64,000 nucleotides of DNA from Mycobacterium sp. 1274756.6 (GTDB taxonomy: Bacteria; Actinomycetota; Actinomycetes; Mycobacteriales; Mycobacteriaceae): contig NZ_LZLJ01000083.1 of the NCBI RefSeq assembly GCF_001668625.1, positions 1 to 64,000 of the forward strand, read 5' to 3'. The notes under the pieces are model-generated. The model saw nothing but the letters and a program-made list of their open reading frames with translations. It did not search any database and was not told where the DNA came from. Each line of letters begins with the position of its first letter. Positions within the stretch are counted from its first letter, which is position 1. A program made the translations under genes and the position numbers. Below are positions 8,415-18,446 of this stretch, piece after piece.

Positions 8415-9247
8415 CCCTGTCGCTGTTCACGGTGGGCGGAACCGGGGAAGGGGGCCCTACCGACCCGAACCAGTTCCCCGTCCAGGTGGCCGCCGGGCTG
8501 GCCCCGTCGGGGTGGCAGATCGTTGCGGACAAGCTGGACGGGATCGCCACCATCCCCCCGGCGCGGTGGTTCCCGATCAACTATCCCGCGGCGCTGTACC
8601 CGATGGCGCCCAGCGTGCAAGCGGGCCGAGCGAATCTGGTGGCCGCCATCAGAACGGCGCCGGGACCGTTCGTGCTGTGCGGCTACAGCCAGGGCGCCAT
8701 CGTCACCGACGTCGTGTGGTCCCAAGACCTGCTGGCCGACACCGGCGTCATCCGCGATCGGCTGCCCGACGTGGCCGCGATCTTCAACTTCGGTGACCCG
8801 CTGCGATGCCCGGGGATCGCCAACGGAAACCTGCTGGCCGGGATACCACTGCCCCGCAACCTCGACGGGGTGGTCACCGGCGGGATCGGCGGGCCCGCCG
8901 ACCTACGGCCCGAACAGACGCCGGGGTTCCTCTACAGCTTCGCTCTCGATGGGGACCTCTATGCCTGCGCGCCGGTGGGCGCGGACCCGTGGACCGCCGA
9001 GGCGGCGGCGGGTCGGGTGGAGACCGGCATCTATAACATCGTGCAGCAGGCGACGGTCATCGACGTCGTCGCCATCGCCGAAGACCTCGCCACACCCGTC
9101 GGCACCGTGGAAGCGATCATCAACGGCCTCACCTTCGCCGCCGCCGGCGCGAACGCCCCGCACTACCGGTACGGCCCGTTCGTGCGCACCGTGGTTGTCA
9201 AGATCCGGCAACTGGCCGAACAAGCCGGCGCGGCGAGCGCTGCGTGA
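8411..9247 (+). CDS. lysin B-like / cutinase-like serine esterase
   Basis: 278 residues from GTG 8411, chosen because it overlaps the preceding stop. An alpha/beta-hydrolase: the nucleophile elbow is GYSQG (Ser93), with FGDPLR near 127-132, an acidic candidate in DGDLYAC (Asp180 or Asp182) and His251 in APHYRYGP. This spacing and the GYSQGA elbow are those of mycobacteriophage lysin B, which cuts the ester between mycolic acids and arabinogalactan, and of related cutinases. There is no signal peptide, unlike host cutinases, which supports the phage-type reading. Neighbours: unknown gene before, 41-residue ORF and GH25 muramidase after, all overlapping. Confidence 0.75.
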   Translation: MTLSLFTVGGTGEGGPTDPNQFPVQVAAGLAPSGWQIVADKLDGIATIPPARWFPINYPAALYPMAPSVQAGRANLVAAIRTAPGPFVLCGYSQGAIVTDVVWSQDLLADTGVIRDRLPDVAAIFNFGDPLRCPGIANGNLLAGIPLPRNLDGVVTGGIGGPADLRPEQTPGFLYSFALDGDLYACAPVGADPWTAEAAAGRVETGIYNIVQQATVIDVVAIAEDLATPVGTVEAIINGLTFAAAGANAPHYRYGPFVRTVVVKIRQLAEQAGAASAA

Positions 9248-9369
9248 TCGGCCGCAGCGCCGGGTGGGCGCGGGGGCATGCGGCGATCGCGCGGGCACTG
9301 CGGGGGCTCTGCGGGGTATTGGCCGCGCCGGATTCGCGTGACGAACAAAACCGGATGGGGGCCCGGTGA
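9244..9369 (+). CDS. 41-residue micro-ORF joining esterase and muramidase genes
   Basis: Starts with GTG 9244, which overlaps the esterase stop (GTGA 9244-9247), and stops with TGA 9367-9369, which overlaps the muramidase GTG start (GTGA 9366-9369). The exact fit at both ends argues that it is translated. The product is basic; its middle (WARGHAAIARALRGLCGVLA) can form an amphipathic helix with one Cys. It is too short and too charged for a classical two-helix holin, but a membrane-active peptide is conceivable. No homologue is known to me. Confidence 0.5.
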   Translation: MIGRSAGWARGHAAIARALRGLCGVLAAPDSRDEQNRMGAR

Positions 9370-10202
9370 CCGACACGCTCTTCGCGGATGTCTCGGAATT
9401 TCAAGTGCCCGTGGACGATTCGTATCCATACCGAGTGCTGTCGATCCGGGTCAGCGACGGCACCTACCGGGACCACAACTTCGCCCGCAACTACGCCTGG
9501 ATGCGAGCCGCACTCACCAACGGCCGGTTGACGTTCGGGATCGTCTACACCTACGTACGACCGAACTGGCTCGCCAACGCCAACACGGTGCGCACGATGA
9601 TCGACGCCGCCGGTGGGCTGCATCCGCGCGTCGCGCTCATGCTCGACGTGGAGTCGGGGGGAAACCCAACCGGCGACGGCTCGGGCTGGATCAACCAGTT
9701 GTATTGGAATCTCGCCGACTACGCCGGCAACCCCGCGCGCGTCATCGGCTACGCCAACCGCTACGACTTCTACAGCATGTGGCGGGAGCGGCCCGCGGGG
9801 CTGCGCATGATCGGTGCCGGGTACGGCACCAACCCGCAACTGCCCGGACAGATCGCCCACCAATACACCGACGGCGGCGGATACAGCACCCCACTGCCGC
9901 AGGGGTGCCCGCCATTCGGACGGTGCGACATGAACTCAGCTGACGGATTGACCCCCGAACAGTTGGCACAAGCGTGCGGGATCACCACGACGGAAGGATG
10001 GCTGATGGCCCTCAGCGACGACGAACAGGCGGAATTGCTGGCCAAGGTTCGCGATATCTGGACGCAGTTACGCGGGCCGAGCGGGCAGGGCTGGGCGCAG
10101 TTGGGTCAGAACACCCACGGGCAGAACCTCACCCCGGTCGATGCGCTCGCCGCGATCAAAGACGACCTGGAAGATCGAGCCGGCGGCGAATCGCAGGTTT
10201 GA
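9366..10202 (+). CDS. GH25 muramidase with phage-lysin-type C-terminus
   Basis: 278 residues from GTG 9366. Residues 1-190 form a glycoside hydrolase 25 (Chalaropsis lysozyme) barrel: DVSEFQ at the start (Asp8), the catalytic pair in LMLDVES (Asp94, Glu96) and a C-terminal CDMN (Asp188). The expected activity is cleavage of the MurNAc-GlcNAc bond in peptidoglycan. Residues 195-278 hold LTPEQLAQAC, a Gly/Trp linker and WAQLGQNTHGQNLTPVDAL, a type of repeat I associate with mycobacteriophage lysin A and tail proteins. There is no signal peptide. The partner lysin B-like esterase lies two genes upstream. Confidence 0.8.
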   Translation: MTDTLFADVSEFQVPVDDSYPYRVLSIRVSDGTYRDHNFARNYAWMRAALTNGRLTFGIVYTYVRPNWLANANTVRTMIDAAGGLHPRVALMLDVESGGNPTGDGSGWINQLYWNLADYAGNPARVIGYANRYDFYSMWRERPAGLRMIGAGYGTNPQLPGQIAHQYTDGGGYSTPLPQGCPPFGRCDMNSADGLTPEQLAQACGITTTEGWLMALSDDEQAELLAKVRDIWTQLRGPSGQGWAQLGQNTHGQNLTPVDALAAIKDDLEDRAGGESQV

Positions 10203-10292
10203 GTCGCGGGAATGTGGATACGCCGTGGGAACGGTCAGAGAAACCGGTTACGTGTTCCGGACCGACGGGACGCGGCGGAAGGAGTTGACGTG

Positions 10293-10739
10293 ATGTTCCC
10301 AGCATTCAAGGCGACGGTGGCTGCGGCCGGTCTCGCGGCGGCAGGGCTGCTGGCGCCGGCACCGGCTTTCGCCGACGCCCAGGTGTTGTCGTTCGGCCAG
10401 TCGGCGGAGATTCAAAGCCCCGGCGGCGCCATCGACTACACGGTGAGCAACCTGCAGCCCAGCGGCCACAACGACGGGATCTGGTACTCCGACGTGACCG
10501 CCAAGGCGGTGAGTGGCACTCCGACGCCCAATATCGCCGACTTCAACGCGCGAGCCGTCAACAGCTCGACTTACGCGGTGATGAAGGGCGATGAGCCGGA
10601 CGGTCTACCCAACGAACCGATCCAGCTGAACACCGAGACGACCGGCAAGCTGTACTTCGACGTGAAGGGCGGCACCGCCCCCGACAGCGTCGTCTACCGC
10701 GACGCGGCAGGCGTGGACAAGGTGGTGTGGAAGCAGTAG
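10293..10739 (+). CDS. MPT63-like secreted immunogenic protein
   Basis: 148 residues. A Sec signal peptide ends at APAFA-DA (about residue 30), leaving a mature beta-sandwich protein of about 118 residues. ADAQVLSFGQSAEIQ, WYSDVTAKAVSGTPTPNIADFNARA and GKLYFDVKGGTAPDSVVYRD match the MPT63/MPB63 (DUF1942) family as I remember it. It is secreted to the cell surface or medium; its function in mycobacteria is unresolved. AAGGAG lies upstream of the start; GTG 10290 immediately before is an alternative start. It is not overlapped with the lysis-like cassette (90-base gap). Confidence 0.85.
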   Translation: MFPAFKATVAAAGLAAAGLLAPAPAFADAQVLSFGQSAEIQSPGGAIDYTVSNLQPSGHNDGIWYSDVTAKAVSGTPTPNIADFNARAVNSSTYAVMKGDEPDGLPNEPIQLNTETTGKLYFDVKGGTAPDSVVYRDAAGVDKVVWKQ

Positions 10740-10752
10740 GAGTCCCCGACCA

Positions 10753-10795
10753 GAGCCGATGGCTCAAGGCCACAACGGACTTGAGTCATCGGCTC
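10753..10795. terminator. bidirectional hairpin terminator between convergent genes
   Basis: Arms GAGCCGATGGCTCAAG (10753-10768) and CTTGAGTCATCGGCTC (10780-10795) pair over 16 positions with a single G-T pair, around an 11-base loop. It lies between the stop of the MPT63-like gene and the stop of the convergent cupin gene. Confidence 0.7.
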
Positions 10796-10880
10796 ATGTC
10801 TGGGCGTGCACGGTGCGGTGCGGGGTGATCCGCAGGTAGGGCTCACCCACTCCCTCGGGCACCTCGGCGCTGCCGGGGGA

Positions 10881-11384
10881 TCAGTCCTGGCCGTACACCG
10901 GCGGGCGGTCCAGCACGGTGACGCCGAATTTGGCGATCTCCTCGACGGTGTTGGTGTACTTGGACTGAGCCGTCGTGCCGATCGCCAGCATGTGGTCTTC
11001 GAAGAACCCCGGGGTCGTGATGATGAGGACCTCGGCGGTCGGCGTCTGGCTCTGAAAGGTGTGCGGCACTAACCGCGGCCCGTAGGCGACCCCGCCGGAA
11101 CCGAGAACCCCGGTATCGCAGGCGGCCAGGTTTTGCCCGCCGGTCCAGAACTTCACCTCACCGTCGAGCACGACCCAGGTCTCGTCCTCGCGGGTGTGCA
11201 TGTGCAGGGGTGGGGCACCGTCGGGGGTGAGCGTCAGGCGCAGCACGTTGAGCGCGTCATAGGTCTCGGAGCGGGCGATCACCCGCTCCAGGTGCGCGTC
11301 GAAGTAGGGGAACAGGTCCCCGGCGCCGGGGTCGCGTAGCACCGGGTCGAGTAGCGCCGGACGCGGCTCTGGGCTGGCTGACAT
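10881..11384 (-). CDS. cupin-domain protein (quercetinase/pirin-like small type)
   Basis: 167 residues, one cupin barrel. The first motif PPLHMHTREDETWVVLDGEV gives the H-x-H...E metal set (about residues 60-80). The second motif includes GPRLVPHTFQSQ with its metal His. The conserved PGFFEDHML follows, a feature of cytosolic quercetin-dioxygenase-like cupins. There is no signal peptide. It is transcribed convergently to the MPT63-like gene and shares the strand with the PPE gene 113 bases away. Substrate unknown. Confidence 0.8.
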   Translation of the reverse strand: MSASPEPRPALLDPVLRDPGAGDLFPYFDAHLERVIARSETYDALNVLRLTLTPDGAPPLHMHTREDETWVVLDGEVKFWTGGQNLAACDTGVLGSGGVAYGPRLVPHTFQSQTPTAEVLIITTPGFFEDHMLAIGTTAQSKYTNTVEEIAKFGVTVLDRPPVYGQD

Positions 11385-11497
11385 CGATGAGCCTTTCAGT
11401 CGAACCGGCGAGATGCGGGCGTCGGGACGCGGTGGTGAGACGCCAGCGGCATTATGCGCACAAAACTCAACGTATGTCTATATCGGCCTGCGCGGCT

Positions 11498-12682
11498 CTA
11501 GAGCAGCTCGGGCCCGTAGCCGGCCGCGGGAGGGCGCGCCATCACGGTGGGCCGCACGCCGTAGCGGGGGCCGGTTGTCTCGCCGCCACGCGCTGCCCCG
11601 GCCAACGGCACCCCCGGCGCGCCGTGGCCGCCGGCCGGCGTGGCGGCCGGGCTGTGCCCGGGCAGTAACCCGGTGGTCGCACCGGCGGGTGCGGTGGCCG
11701 CCCAGTTCGCCGGAACGGACAGGGCGCCCAGCGGGGTCGCGCGGCCCATTCCGGCGGTCACCGCCGGGGTGCTCGCTGGTGCCGAGGCCACGGCGGTCGA
11801 ACCGGCGGCCGGCGCCGCGGCGCTCACCAGGGTCTGGGTGCTGAGCGCCGGCGCAACCGGCGCATAGCTGCCGGGTGCGAACGCCCCCGGCGCAGCCTCG
11901 TTGAACTCCTGCACGGTGGCCAGGTCCGCCATGATCGCGGCGACCATCGCCGGGTTGAGCATGTCGGTGGAGGCCAGCGTGTTCCAGATGTTGGCGTTGG
12001 GGCCGAGCCCGGCGCCGCCCGGGTCCGCGAGCCAACCGCCGTCGGCCGGCGAATCGGACAAGCCGGGGGTAACGGCGGACCCCGCGTCGCGAACGGCGTT
12101 GCGCGGCGCCGTGGTCTCGTCGGACGAGCCGGCCGGGTCGGCGCGTTGCCTCGGATTCGGGACCGGCTGGAGTCGGGTGGCCGCGGCGGCAGCGGCGGCG
12201 TAGCCGTGCAGCGCTGCGGCGCACTGGGCCCACATCTCCAGGTACTGCGCTTCGGTGGCCATGATCGCCGCGGTGTTCAGCCCGAGCGCGTTGGTTTCGA
12301 GCAGGGTGCGGAGTTGGGCGCGGTTGGCTGCGATCACCGGGGGCGGGGTGGTTGCGGCCAGCGCCGCGTCGAAGGCGGCGGCCGCGGCGCGGGCCTGGGC
12401 CGCGGTCTGCTCGGCCCGGCCCGCCGCGGCGTTCAACCAGGCGGTATGTGGAACGACCTTGGCCGCCATCGCCGCCGCGGACGGGCCCAGCCATTCTTCG
12501 GTGGTCAGCCGGGTGAGCACGGCGGTGTAGGCGTCCGCACTGGACTGCAGATTCGCCGACAGCCCGTCCCAGGCGGCTGCGGCCGCCTGCATGGTCGCCG
12601 ATCCGTCGCCCCCGTGGATCAGGGCGGCATTGATCTCCGGGGCGCGCGTACTGAAGTCGAGGCGCAGCAAAGCGGGGGCCAT
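11498..12682 (-). CDS. PPE family protein, PPE-SVP subgroup
   Basis: 394 residues from ATG 12682, which has AGGAGAG just upstream. The N-terminal domain of about 180 residues is that of PPE proteins (helical hairpins; WLG turn in TEEWLGPSA), but the name-giving motif reads Ala-Pro-Glu (residues 14-16) rather than Pro-Pro-Glu. Further on, LGALSVPANW is the SVP signature of the PPE-SVP subfamily. The C-terminus is Ala/Gly/Pro-rich. Such proteins are secreted by type VII systems with a PE partner; no PE or ESX gene lies in this window, so the partner must be elsewhere. Confidence 0.88.
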   Translation of the reverse strand: MAPALLRLDFSTRAPEINAALIHGGDGSATMQAAAAAWDGLSANLQSSADAYTAVLTRLTTEEWLGPSAAAMAAKVVPHTAWLNAAAGRAEQTAAQARAAAAAFDAALAATTPPPVIAANRAQLRTLLETNALGLNTAAIMATEAQYLEMWAQCAAALHGYAAAAAAATRLQPVPNPRQRADPAGSSDETTAPRNAVRDAGSAVTPGLSDSPADGGWLADPGGAGLGPNANIWNTLASTDMLNPAMVAAIMADLATVQEFNEAAPGAFAPGSYAPVAPALSTQTLVSAAAPAAGSTAVASAPASTPAVTAGMGRATPLGALSVPANWAATAPAGATTGLLPGHSPAATPAGGHGAPGVPLAGAARGGETTGPRYGVRPTVMARPPAAGYGPELL

Positions 12683-13170
12683 GGGGTCTCTCCTGGTGAA
12701 CGACGGGCCCGGCACCCGGCTGCCTCCCCGGTCGCCGGCGTGACGTTATCGCCGCGGCAGCGTGCGCTGCCGCGGCCGGAGACGGCCGACGCGGGTCAGG
12801 AGGTGGGAACGGGTCCGGGACCGGATCGGGGCGGACTGATCAGCGAAGTCGGATAATGACTACCGTTGCGACTCAAGCTCGTCCTCACCTCCTCGCGGCC
12901 GGGACACTCGGGGATGTCAGCGTGGGCACGCGGGGCGGATCGAGCGCAGGCCCGGCGTGGCTGCCGGAGCCGCGCCGAAGGGGCGCGTGCTCCGTGACTG
13001 CGGGAGTCATCCTGGCATCGCGGTCGACGTTCGGCAACTTCGGCGCGAGTCGGCGCGGGTCGGTCGGCGCGCCGCGATCGCAGCGGCCGGGCGAACCGCC
13101 GGCGCGAAATCCGGCCGGCAGTCATAGCGGGGAACAAACCCGGGTACCCCGCCGTTGACACGACTGAAAT

Positions 13171-13191
13171 CTTGAGTGAGCTAGGCTCAAC
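13171..13191 (+). promoter_or_regulatory. HAIR operator 1 (HspR site) of dnaK operon
   Basis: CTTGAGT, 7 bases, then GCTCAAC. The known HAIR consensus is CTTGAGT-N7-ACTCAAG; the left arm is perfect and the right arm has two mismatches. It lies directly downstream of the TTGACA -35-like element at 13155-13160, as expected for repression by HspR. Confidence 0.8.
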
Positions 13192-13225
13192 CCCAGCTTG
13201 ACAGATCGTGGGGAGCGATAGCAAT

Positions 13226-13246
13226 CTTGAGTGTGGTTCGCTCAGA
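13226..13246 (+). promoter_or_regulatory. HAIR-like operator 2 of dnaK operon
   Basis: CTTGAGT, 7 bases, then GCTCAGA: perfect left arm, right arm with three mismatches to HAIR. It is 55 bases (about five helical turns) from site 1, which would suit co-operative HspR binding on one face of the DNA. Confidence 0.6.
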
Positions 13247-13291
13247 CCACGCAAACGTTAAGAAGAGAAACATCTATCAGGAGGAAGCACT

Positions 13292-15147
<1,856 letters not shown>

Positions 15148-15151
<4 letters not shown>

Positions 15152-15768
15152 CCGAAGGGAACCCGGAAGAACCGGTCGTGGTCACCGACAAGCGTCGGAT
15201 CGACCCCGAGACCGGACAGGTACGTGAGGGTGCCTCCGGCCCGGCCCCGGGTGGGCCGGAGCCGGAGGCGCCACAGTCCGACGACGCGGCGAAGATCGCC
15301 GAGCTCACCGACGACCTCAAGCGGGTGCAGGCGGACTTCGCCAACTACCGCAAACGCGCGTTGCGTGAGCAGCAGGCGGCGGCCGACCGGGCCAGGGGCG
15401 CGGTGGTCACCGAGCTGCTGGGCATCCTCGACGACCTCGACCGTGCCCGCAGCCACGGCGACCTGGAGGCCGGCCCGCTCAAGGCGTTCGCCGACAAGCT
15501 GGTCGACACCCTGACCTCGCTGGGGCTGGCCCATTTCGGTGCCGAGGGTGACGATTTCGACCCGGCGATGCACGAAGCGGTGCAACATGAAGGCGACGGA
15601 GACCATCCGGTGATCGGCAACGTGCTACGCAAGGGCTACCAGCTCGGCGAGCAGGTGCTGCGCCACGCGATGGTCGCCGTGGTGGACACCGTCAAAGGAG
15701 AGGACACCGAGTCGACCGAAGACGCGGACGACGAGGACGGCACGGCCGAGCCCGAAGCGGACGGCTGA
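15148..15768 (+). CDS. grpE: nucleotide exchange factor GrpE
   Basis: 206 residues. An acidic disordered N-terminus (about 1-45) leads to a coiled-coil ([23 protein letters not shown], starting near 48) and the C-terminal beta domain ([35 protein letters not shown]). It releases ADP from DnaK. The start is GTG overlapping the dnaK stop. The acidic tail ([17 protein letters not shown]) is longer than in enteric GrpE. Confidence 0.96.
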
Positions 15769-15811
15769 ACCCCACGATGACTCGTGCGACAGGCTAGGGA
15801 GGTGAGACGAC

Positions 15812-16996
15812 ATGGTCCAACGTGAATGGGTCGAGAAGGACTTCTACAAGGTCCTCGGCGTCTCTCCCGATGCCAGTGAGGACGAGATCAAGCGGGTCGC
15901 GCGCAAGCTGCTCGCCGAGAACCATCCGGACCGCAACCCCGGCGACACCCAGGCGGACGAGAAGTACAAGGCCGTCGGCGAAGCGCGGGACGTCTTGACC
16001 GACAAGGAAAAACGTCGCGAATACGACGAAACCCGGCGGCTGTTCGCCGGGGGTGGTCGGCGCCGGTTCGGTGGTGGCGGCAACTTCGGCGGGTTCGGCG
16101 GTGCCGGCTCCGACGGCGTCGAGTTCAACCTCAACGACCTGTTCGACGCGGCCGGTGAGAGCGGCGGAGCCAACATCGGCGACCTGTTCGGCGGTCTGTT
16201 CGGCCGGGGAGCGGCCCCGCCGCGGGCCAGCCGGCCCCGGCGTGGCAACGACATGGAAACGGAGATCCAGCTGGATTTCCGGGAAGCCGCCCAGGGTGTG
16301 CAGACACCGCTGCGGCTCACCAGCCCGGCGCCGTGCACCACCTGCCACGGCAGCGGCGCGCGTCCGGGCACCAGCCCCAAGGTCTGCCGGAACTGCAACG
16401 GGTCCGGAGCGGTCAGCCGCAACCAGGGCGCGTTCGGCTTCTCCGAGCCGTGCACCGAGTGCCGCGGCAGCGGCTCGATCATCGAGCACCCGTGTCAGGA
16501 CTGCAAGGGCACCGGGGTGGCCACCCGTACCCGCACCATCAACGTGCGGATTCCGGCCGGAGTGGAGGACGGTCAACGCATCCGGCTGGCCGGTCAAGGC
16601 GAGGCCGGGCTGCGCGGCGCCCCGTCGGGCGACCTGTACGTCACCGTGCACGTGCGCGCCGACCAGGTCTTCGGCCGCGACGGCAACGACCTGACCGTCA
16701 CCATGCCGGTCAGCTTCGCGGAGCTGGCGTTGGGCACCACACTGACGGTGCCGACTCTGGAGGGCACGGTCAACGTTCGGGTGCCGCAGGGCACCACCGA
16801 CGGGCGCATCCTGCGGGTGCGCGGCCGCGGCGTGCCCAAACGCGGTGGCGGCAACGGTGATCTGCTGGTGACGGTGAAGGTCGCGGTGCCACCGAACCTG
16901 GAAGGTTCGGCCCGGGAGGCGTTGGAGGCCTACGCCGCCGCGGAGAAGGCCAGCGGGTTCGACCCGCGCGCCGGGTGGGCGGGGAACCGGCCATGA
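15812..16996 (+). CDS. dnaJ: co-chaperone DnaJ (DnaJ1 type)
   Basis: 394 residues. The J domain (about 8-75) contains the HPD triad ([10 protein letters not shown]). It is followed by a Gly/Phe region (about 85-140) and four Cys repeats binding two zinc ions ([32 protein letters not shown], about 170-235). The C-terminal beta domains and the dimerisation end complete the protein. It delivers clients to DnaK and stimulates its ATPase. The TGA overlaps the hspR ATG. Confidence 0.96.
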   Translation: MVQREWVEKDFYKVLGVSPDASEDEIKRVARKLLAENHPDRNPGDTQADEKYKAVGEARDVLTDKEKRREYDETRRLFAGGGRRRFGGGGNFGGFGGAGSDGVEFNLNDLFDAAGESGGANIGDLFGGLFGRGAAPPRASRPRRGNDMETEIQLDFREAAQGVQTPLRLTSPAPCTTCHGSGARPGTSPKVCRNCNGSGAVSRNQGAFGFSEPCTECRGSGSIIEHPCQDCKGTGVATRTRTINVRIPAGVEDGQRIRLAGQGEAGLRGAPSGDLYVTVHVRADQVFGRDGNDLTVTMPVSFAELALGTTLTVPTLEGTVNVRVPQGTTDGRILRVRGRGVPKRGGGNGDLLVTVKVAVPPNLEGSAREALEAYAAAEKASGFDPRAGWAGNRP

Positions 16997-17364
16997 GCAA
17001 GGAGAAGGACGGCCGCACATTTTTGATCTCGGTCGCCGCCGAGCTCGCCGGGATGCACGCCCAGACGTTGCGCACCTACGACCGGCTCGGTCTGGTCAGC
17101 CCCCGCCGTAGTTCCGGTGGGGGACGGCGGTACTCGCAGCACGACGTCGACCAGTTGCGGGAGGTGCAGCGACTCTCCCACGATGAGGGCGTCAACCTCG
17201 CCGGGATCAAACGCATCATCGAGTTGACCAACCAGGTCGAGGCGCTGCAGGCGCGGATCAAGGAACTCAACGAGGAGTTGGAGACGGCCCGTGCCGGTCA
17301 ACGCCGCGAGGTGATGCTGGCACCCAAGAGCACCGCCGTCGTGGTGTGGCGCCCGCGCCGCTAG
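16993..17364 (+). CDS. hspR: heat-shock repressor HspR (MerR family)
   Basis: 123 residues from ATG 16993 (ATGA overlap with dnaJ), preferred over an earlier ATG because it matches the known HspR start. The MerR-type winged helix reads [30 protein letters not shown], with GGGRRYS as the wing (here given in two parts to residue 50). A coiled-coil of about residues 75-100 follows, and the basic tail VVWRPRR. It represses dnaK and clpB at HAIR sites, and DnaK acts as co-repressor in related actinomycetes. Being the last gene of the operon gives feedback control. Confidence 0.95.
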   Translation: MSKEKDGRTFLISVAAELAGMHAQTLRTYDRLGLVSPRRSSGGGRRYSQHDVDQLREVQRLSHDEGVNLAGIKRIIELTNQVEALQARIKELNEELETARAGQRREVMLAPKSTAVVVWRPRR

Positions 17365-17467
17365 AACACCCGCCGGCCACCGAATCGGCCCCGCGAATGA
17401 AGCCCTACGGCGCTCCGCGGGCTCGGATTCCGCCGACGTTCTGCACTCGCGGTCCCCGGTGTGTCGT

Positions 17468-18388
17468 TCACAGCACGCGGATGGCGAACCGCGTCGTGTC
17501 CGGCTCACCGGGGTGGGCCAGCCGGTAGCCGCCGCGGCGGAGCGCGTCGGTGGGGGCGGTCATCGGTTCGAAGCAGATCACGTCGTCGCCGCCGGGGGCG
17601 AAGACCTGCGCGGCCGGGTAGCCCTGTTCGAAGACCACCTCAATACGCCGGCCGCCGCCGGAGACCGCGAACACCGCACCGGTGGGCACCTCGTCGAATC
17701 CGTCGTCGAGGAACGTCTCGCCGAGGGGCTGCTCGCCGCCGGGGTGGGATTCGGTGGCGCCGGTCGGGATACCCCACGCGTCCACCGGTCGGCGGGTCAT
17801 CGGCGGGGTCTCGATCTGCCAAGCCGCCCGCGGAGCGTCGGGCACCCGCAGGTACGGATGGAAGCCGTAACAGAGCGGCACCGGCGCCGCCGTCGTGGCC
17901 TCGACGGTGGTGGCGATCCTCAACGCGCGATCGTCGAGGGACACCTCCATCGTCAGCAGGTGCGGGTAGGGGAAGCTGGCCAGTAGCCGCGGCTGGGCGC
18001 CGAAGTCCACCTCCGCGGTGAGCTGCGATTCGGTCTGCGTGCGCACCCGCCAGCCCGGGTAGGCGGCCAGCACCCCGTGGATCGGAACGCCGTGCTCGTC
18101 GGTGCGCACGCCGCCCGCGCCCGCGGTGAGCTTGACGACCGCGCCGTCGACGCGATAACTGTTGCCGCCGAGCCGGTTTGCCCACGGATAGAGGATCGGG
18201 ATCCCCATCGTCTTCCCGTGCGAGACGTAGGCGGCCAGGCCGCGACGCTGCCCGAGCAACTCCACGCCGTCGTCGGCGAGGGAGACGCCCACCATGCCCG
18301 CGCCCGGCGCGAACGTCGCCGTCAGCGCCGACGACGGGTCGTGCAGCGTGACCGTCTCGATGTCGTCTGGAAATACGGGTGGCGCCAT
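17468..18388 (-). CDS. aldose 1-epimerase family protein
   Basis: 306 residues of the galactose mutarotase superfamily: GIPILYPWANRLGGN near residue 62, IHGVLAAYPGW (catalytic-type His near 103), CYGFHPYLRVP (second His near 180) and CFEPMTAPTDALR near 275 (base Glu). It would interconvert alpha and beta anomers of a hexose or a hexose phosphate. A CAGAAT -10-like element (18395-18400) sits 6 bases upstream of the ATG, suggesting a leaderless transcript. It is convergent with hspR, with 103 bases between. Confidence 0.85.
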   Translation of the reverse strand: MAPPVFPDDIETVTLHDPSSALTATFAPGAGMVGVSLADDGVELLGQRRGLAAYVSHGKTMGIPILYPWANRLGGNSYRVDGAVVKLTAGAGGVRTDEHGVPIHGVLAAYPGWRVRTQTESQLTAEVDFGAQPRLLASFPYPHLLTMEVSLDDRALRIATTVEATTAAPVPLCYGFHPYLRVPDAPRAAWQIETPPMTRRPVDAWGIPTGATESHPGGEQPLGETFLDDGFDEVPTGAVFAVSGGGRRIEVVFEQGYPAAQVFAPGGDDVICFEPMTAPTDALRRGGYRLAHPGEPDTTRFAIRVL

Positions 18389-18446
18389 CGTCAGATTCTG
18401 GCACAGTTCGGGTGCCGAGACCCCCGACTCGGGCCCGCCCGGGCGC

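Larger units (their letters stand above)
12683..13291. promoter_or_regulatory. shared intergenic region between PPE and dnaK genes
   Basis: About 600 bases without a convincing gene. The right end carries the dnaK promoter region: TTGACA at 13155-13160, two HAIR-like operators (13171-13191 and 13226-13246) and an AGGAGG ribosome binding site just before the dnaK ATG. The remainder is GC-rich, and the reading frames in it look like base-composition artefacts. Confidence 0.6.

Noticed and set aside
10760..10790. GCTCAAG...CTTGAGT near the MPT63-like gene as a possible HAIR site
   Set aside because: The arms are in the reverse arrangement (GCTCAAG first), spaced by 11 bases and part of a 16-base hairpin; it is a terminator.
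12796..13254. A minus-strand frame of 152 codons before dnaK
   Set aside because: It covers the HAIR sites and promoter, is Arg/Pro-rich and has no family; it is a composition artefact.
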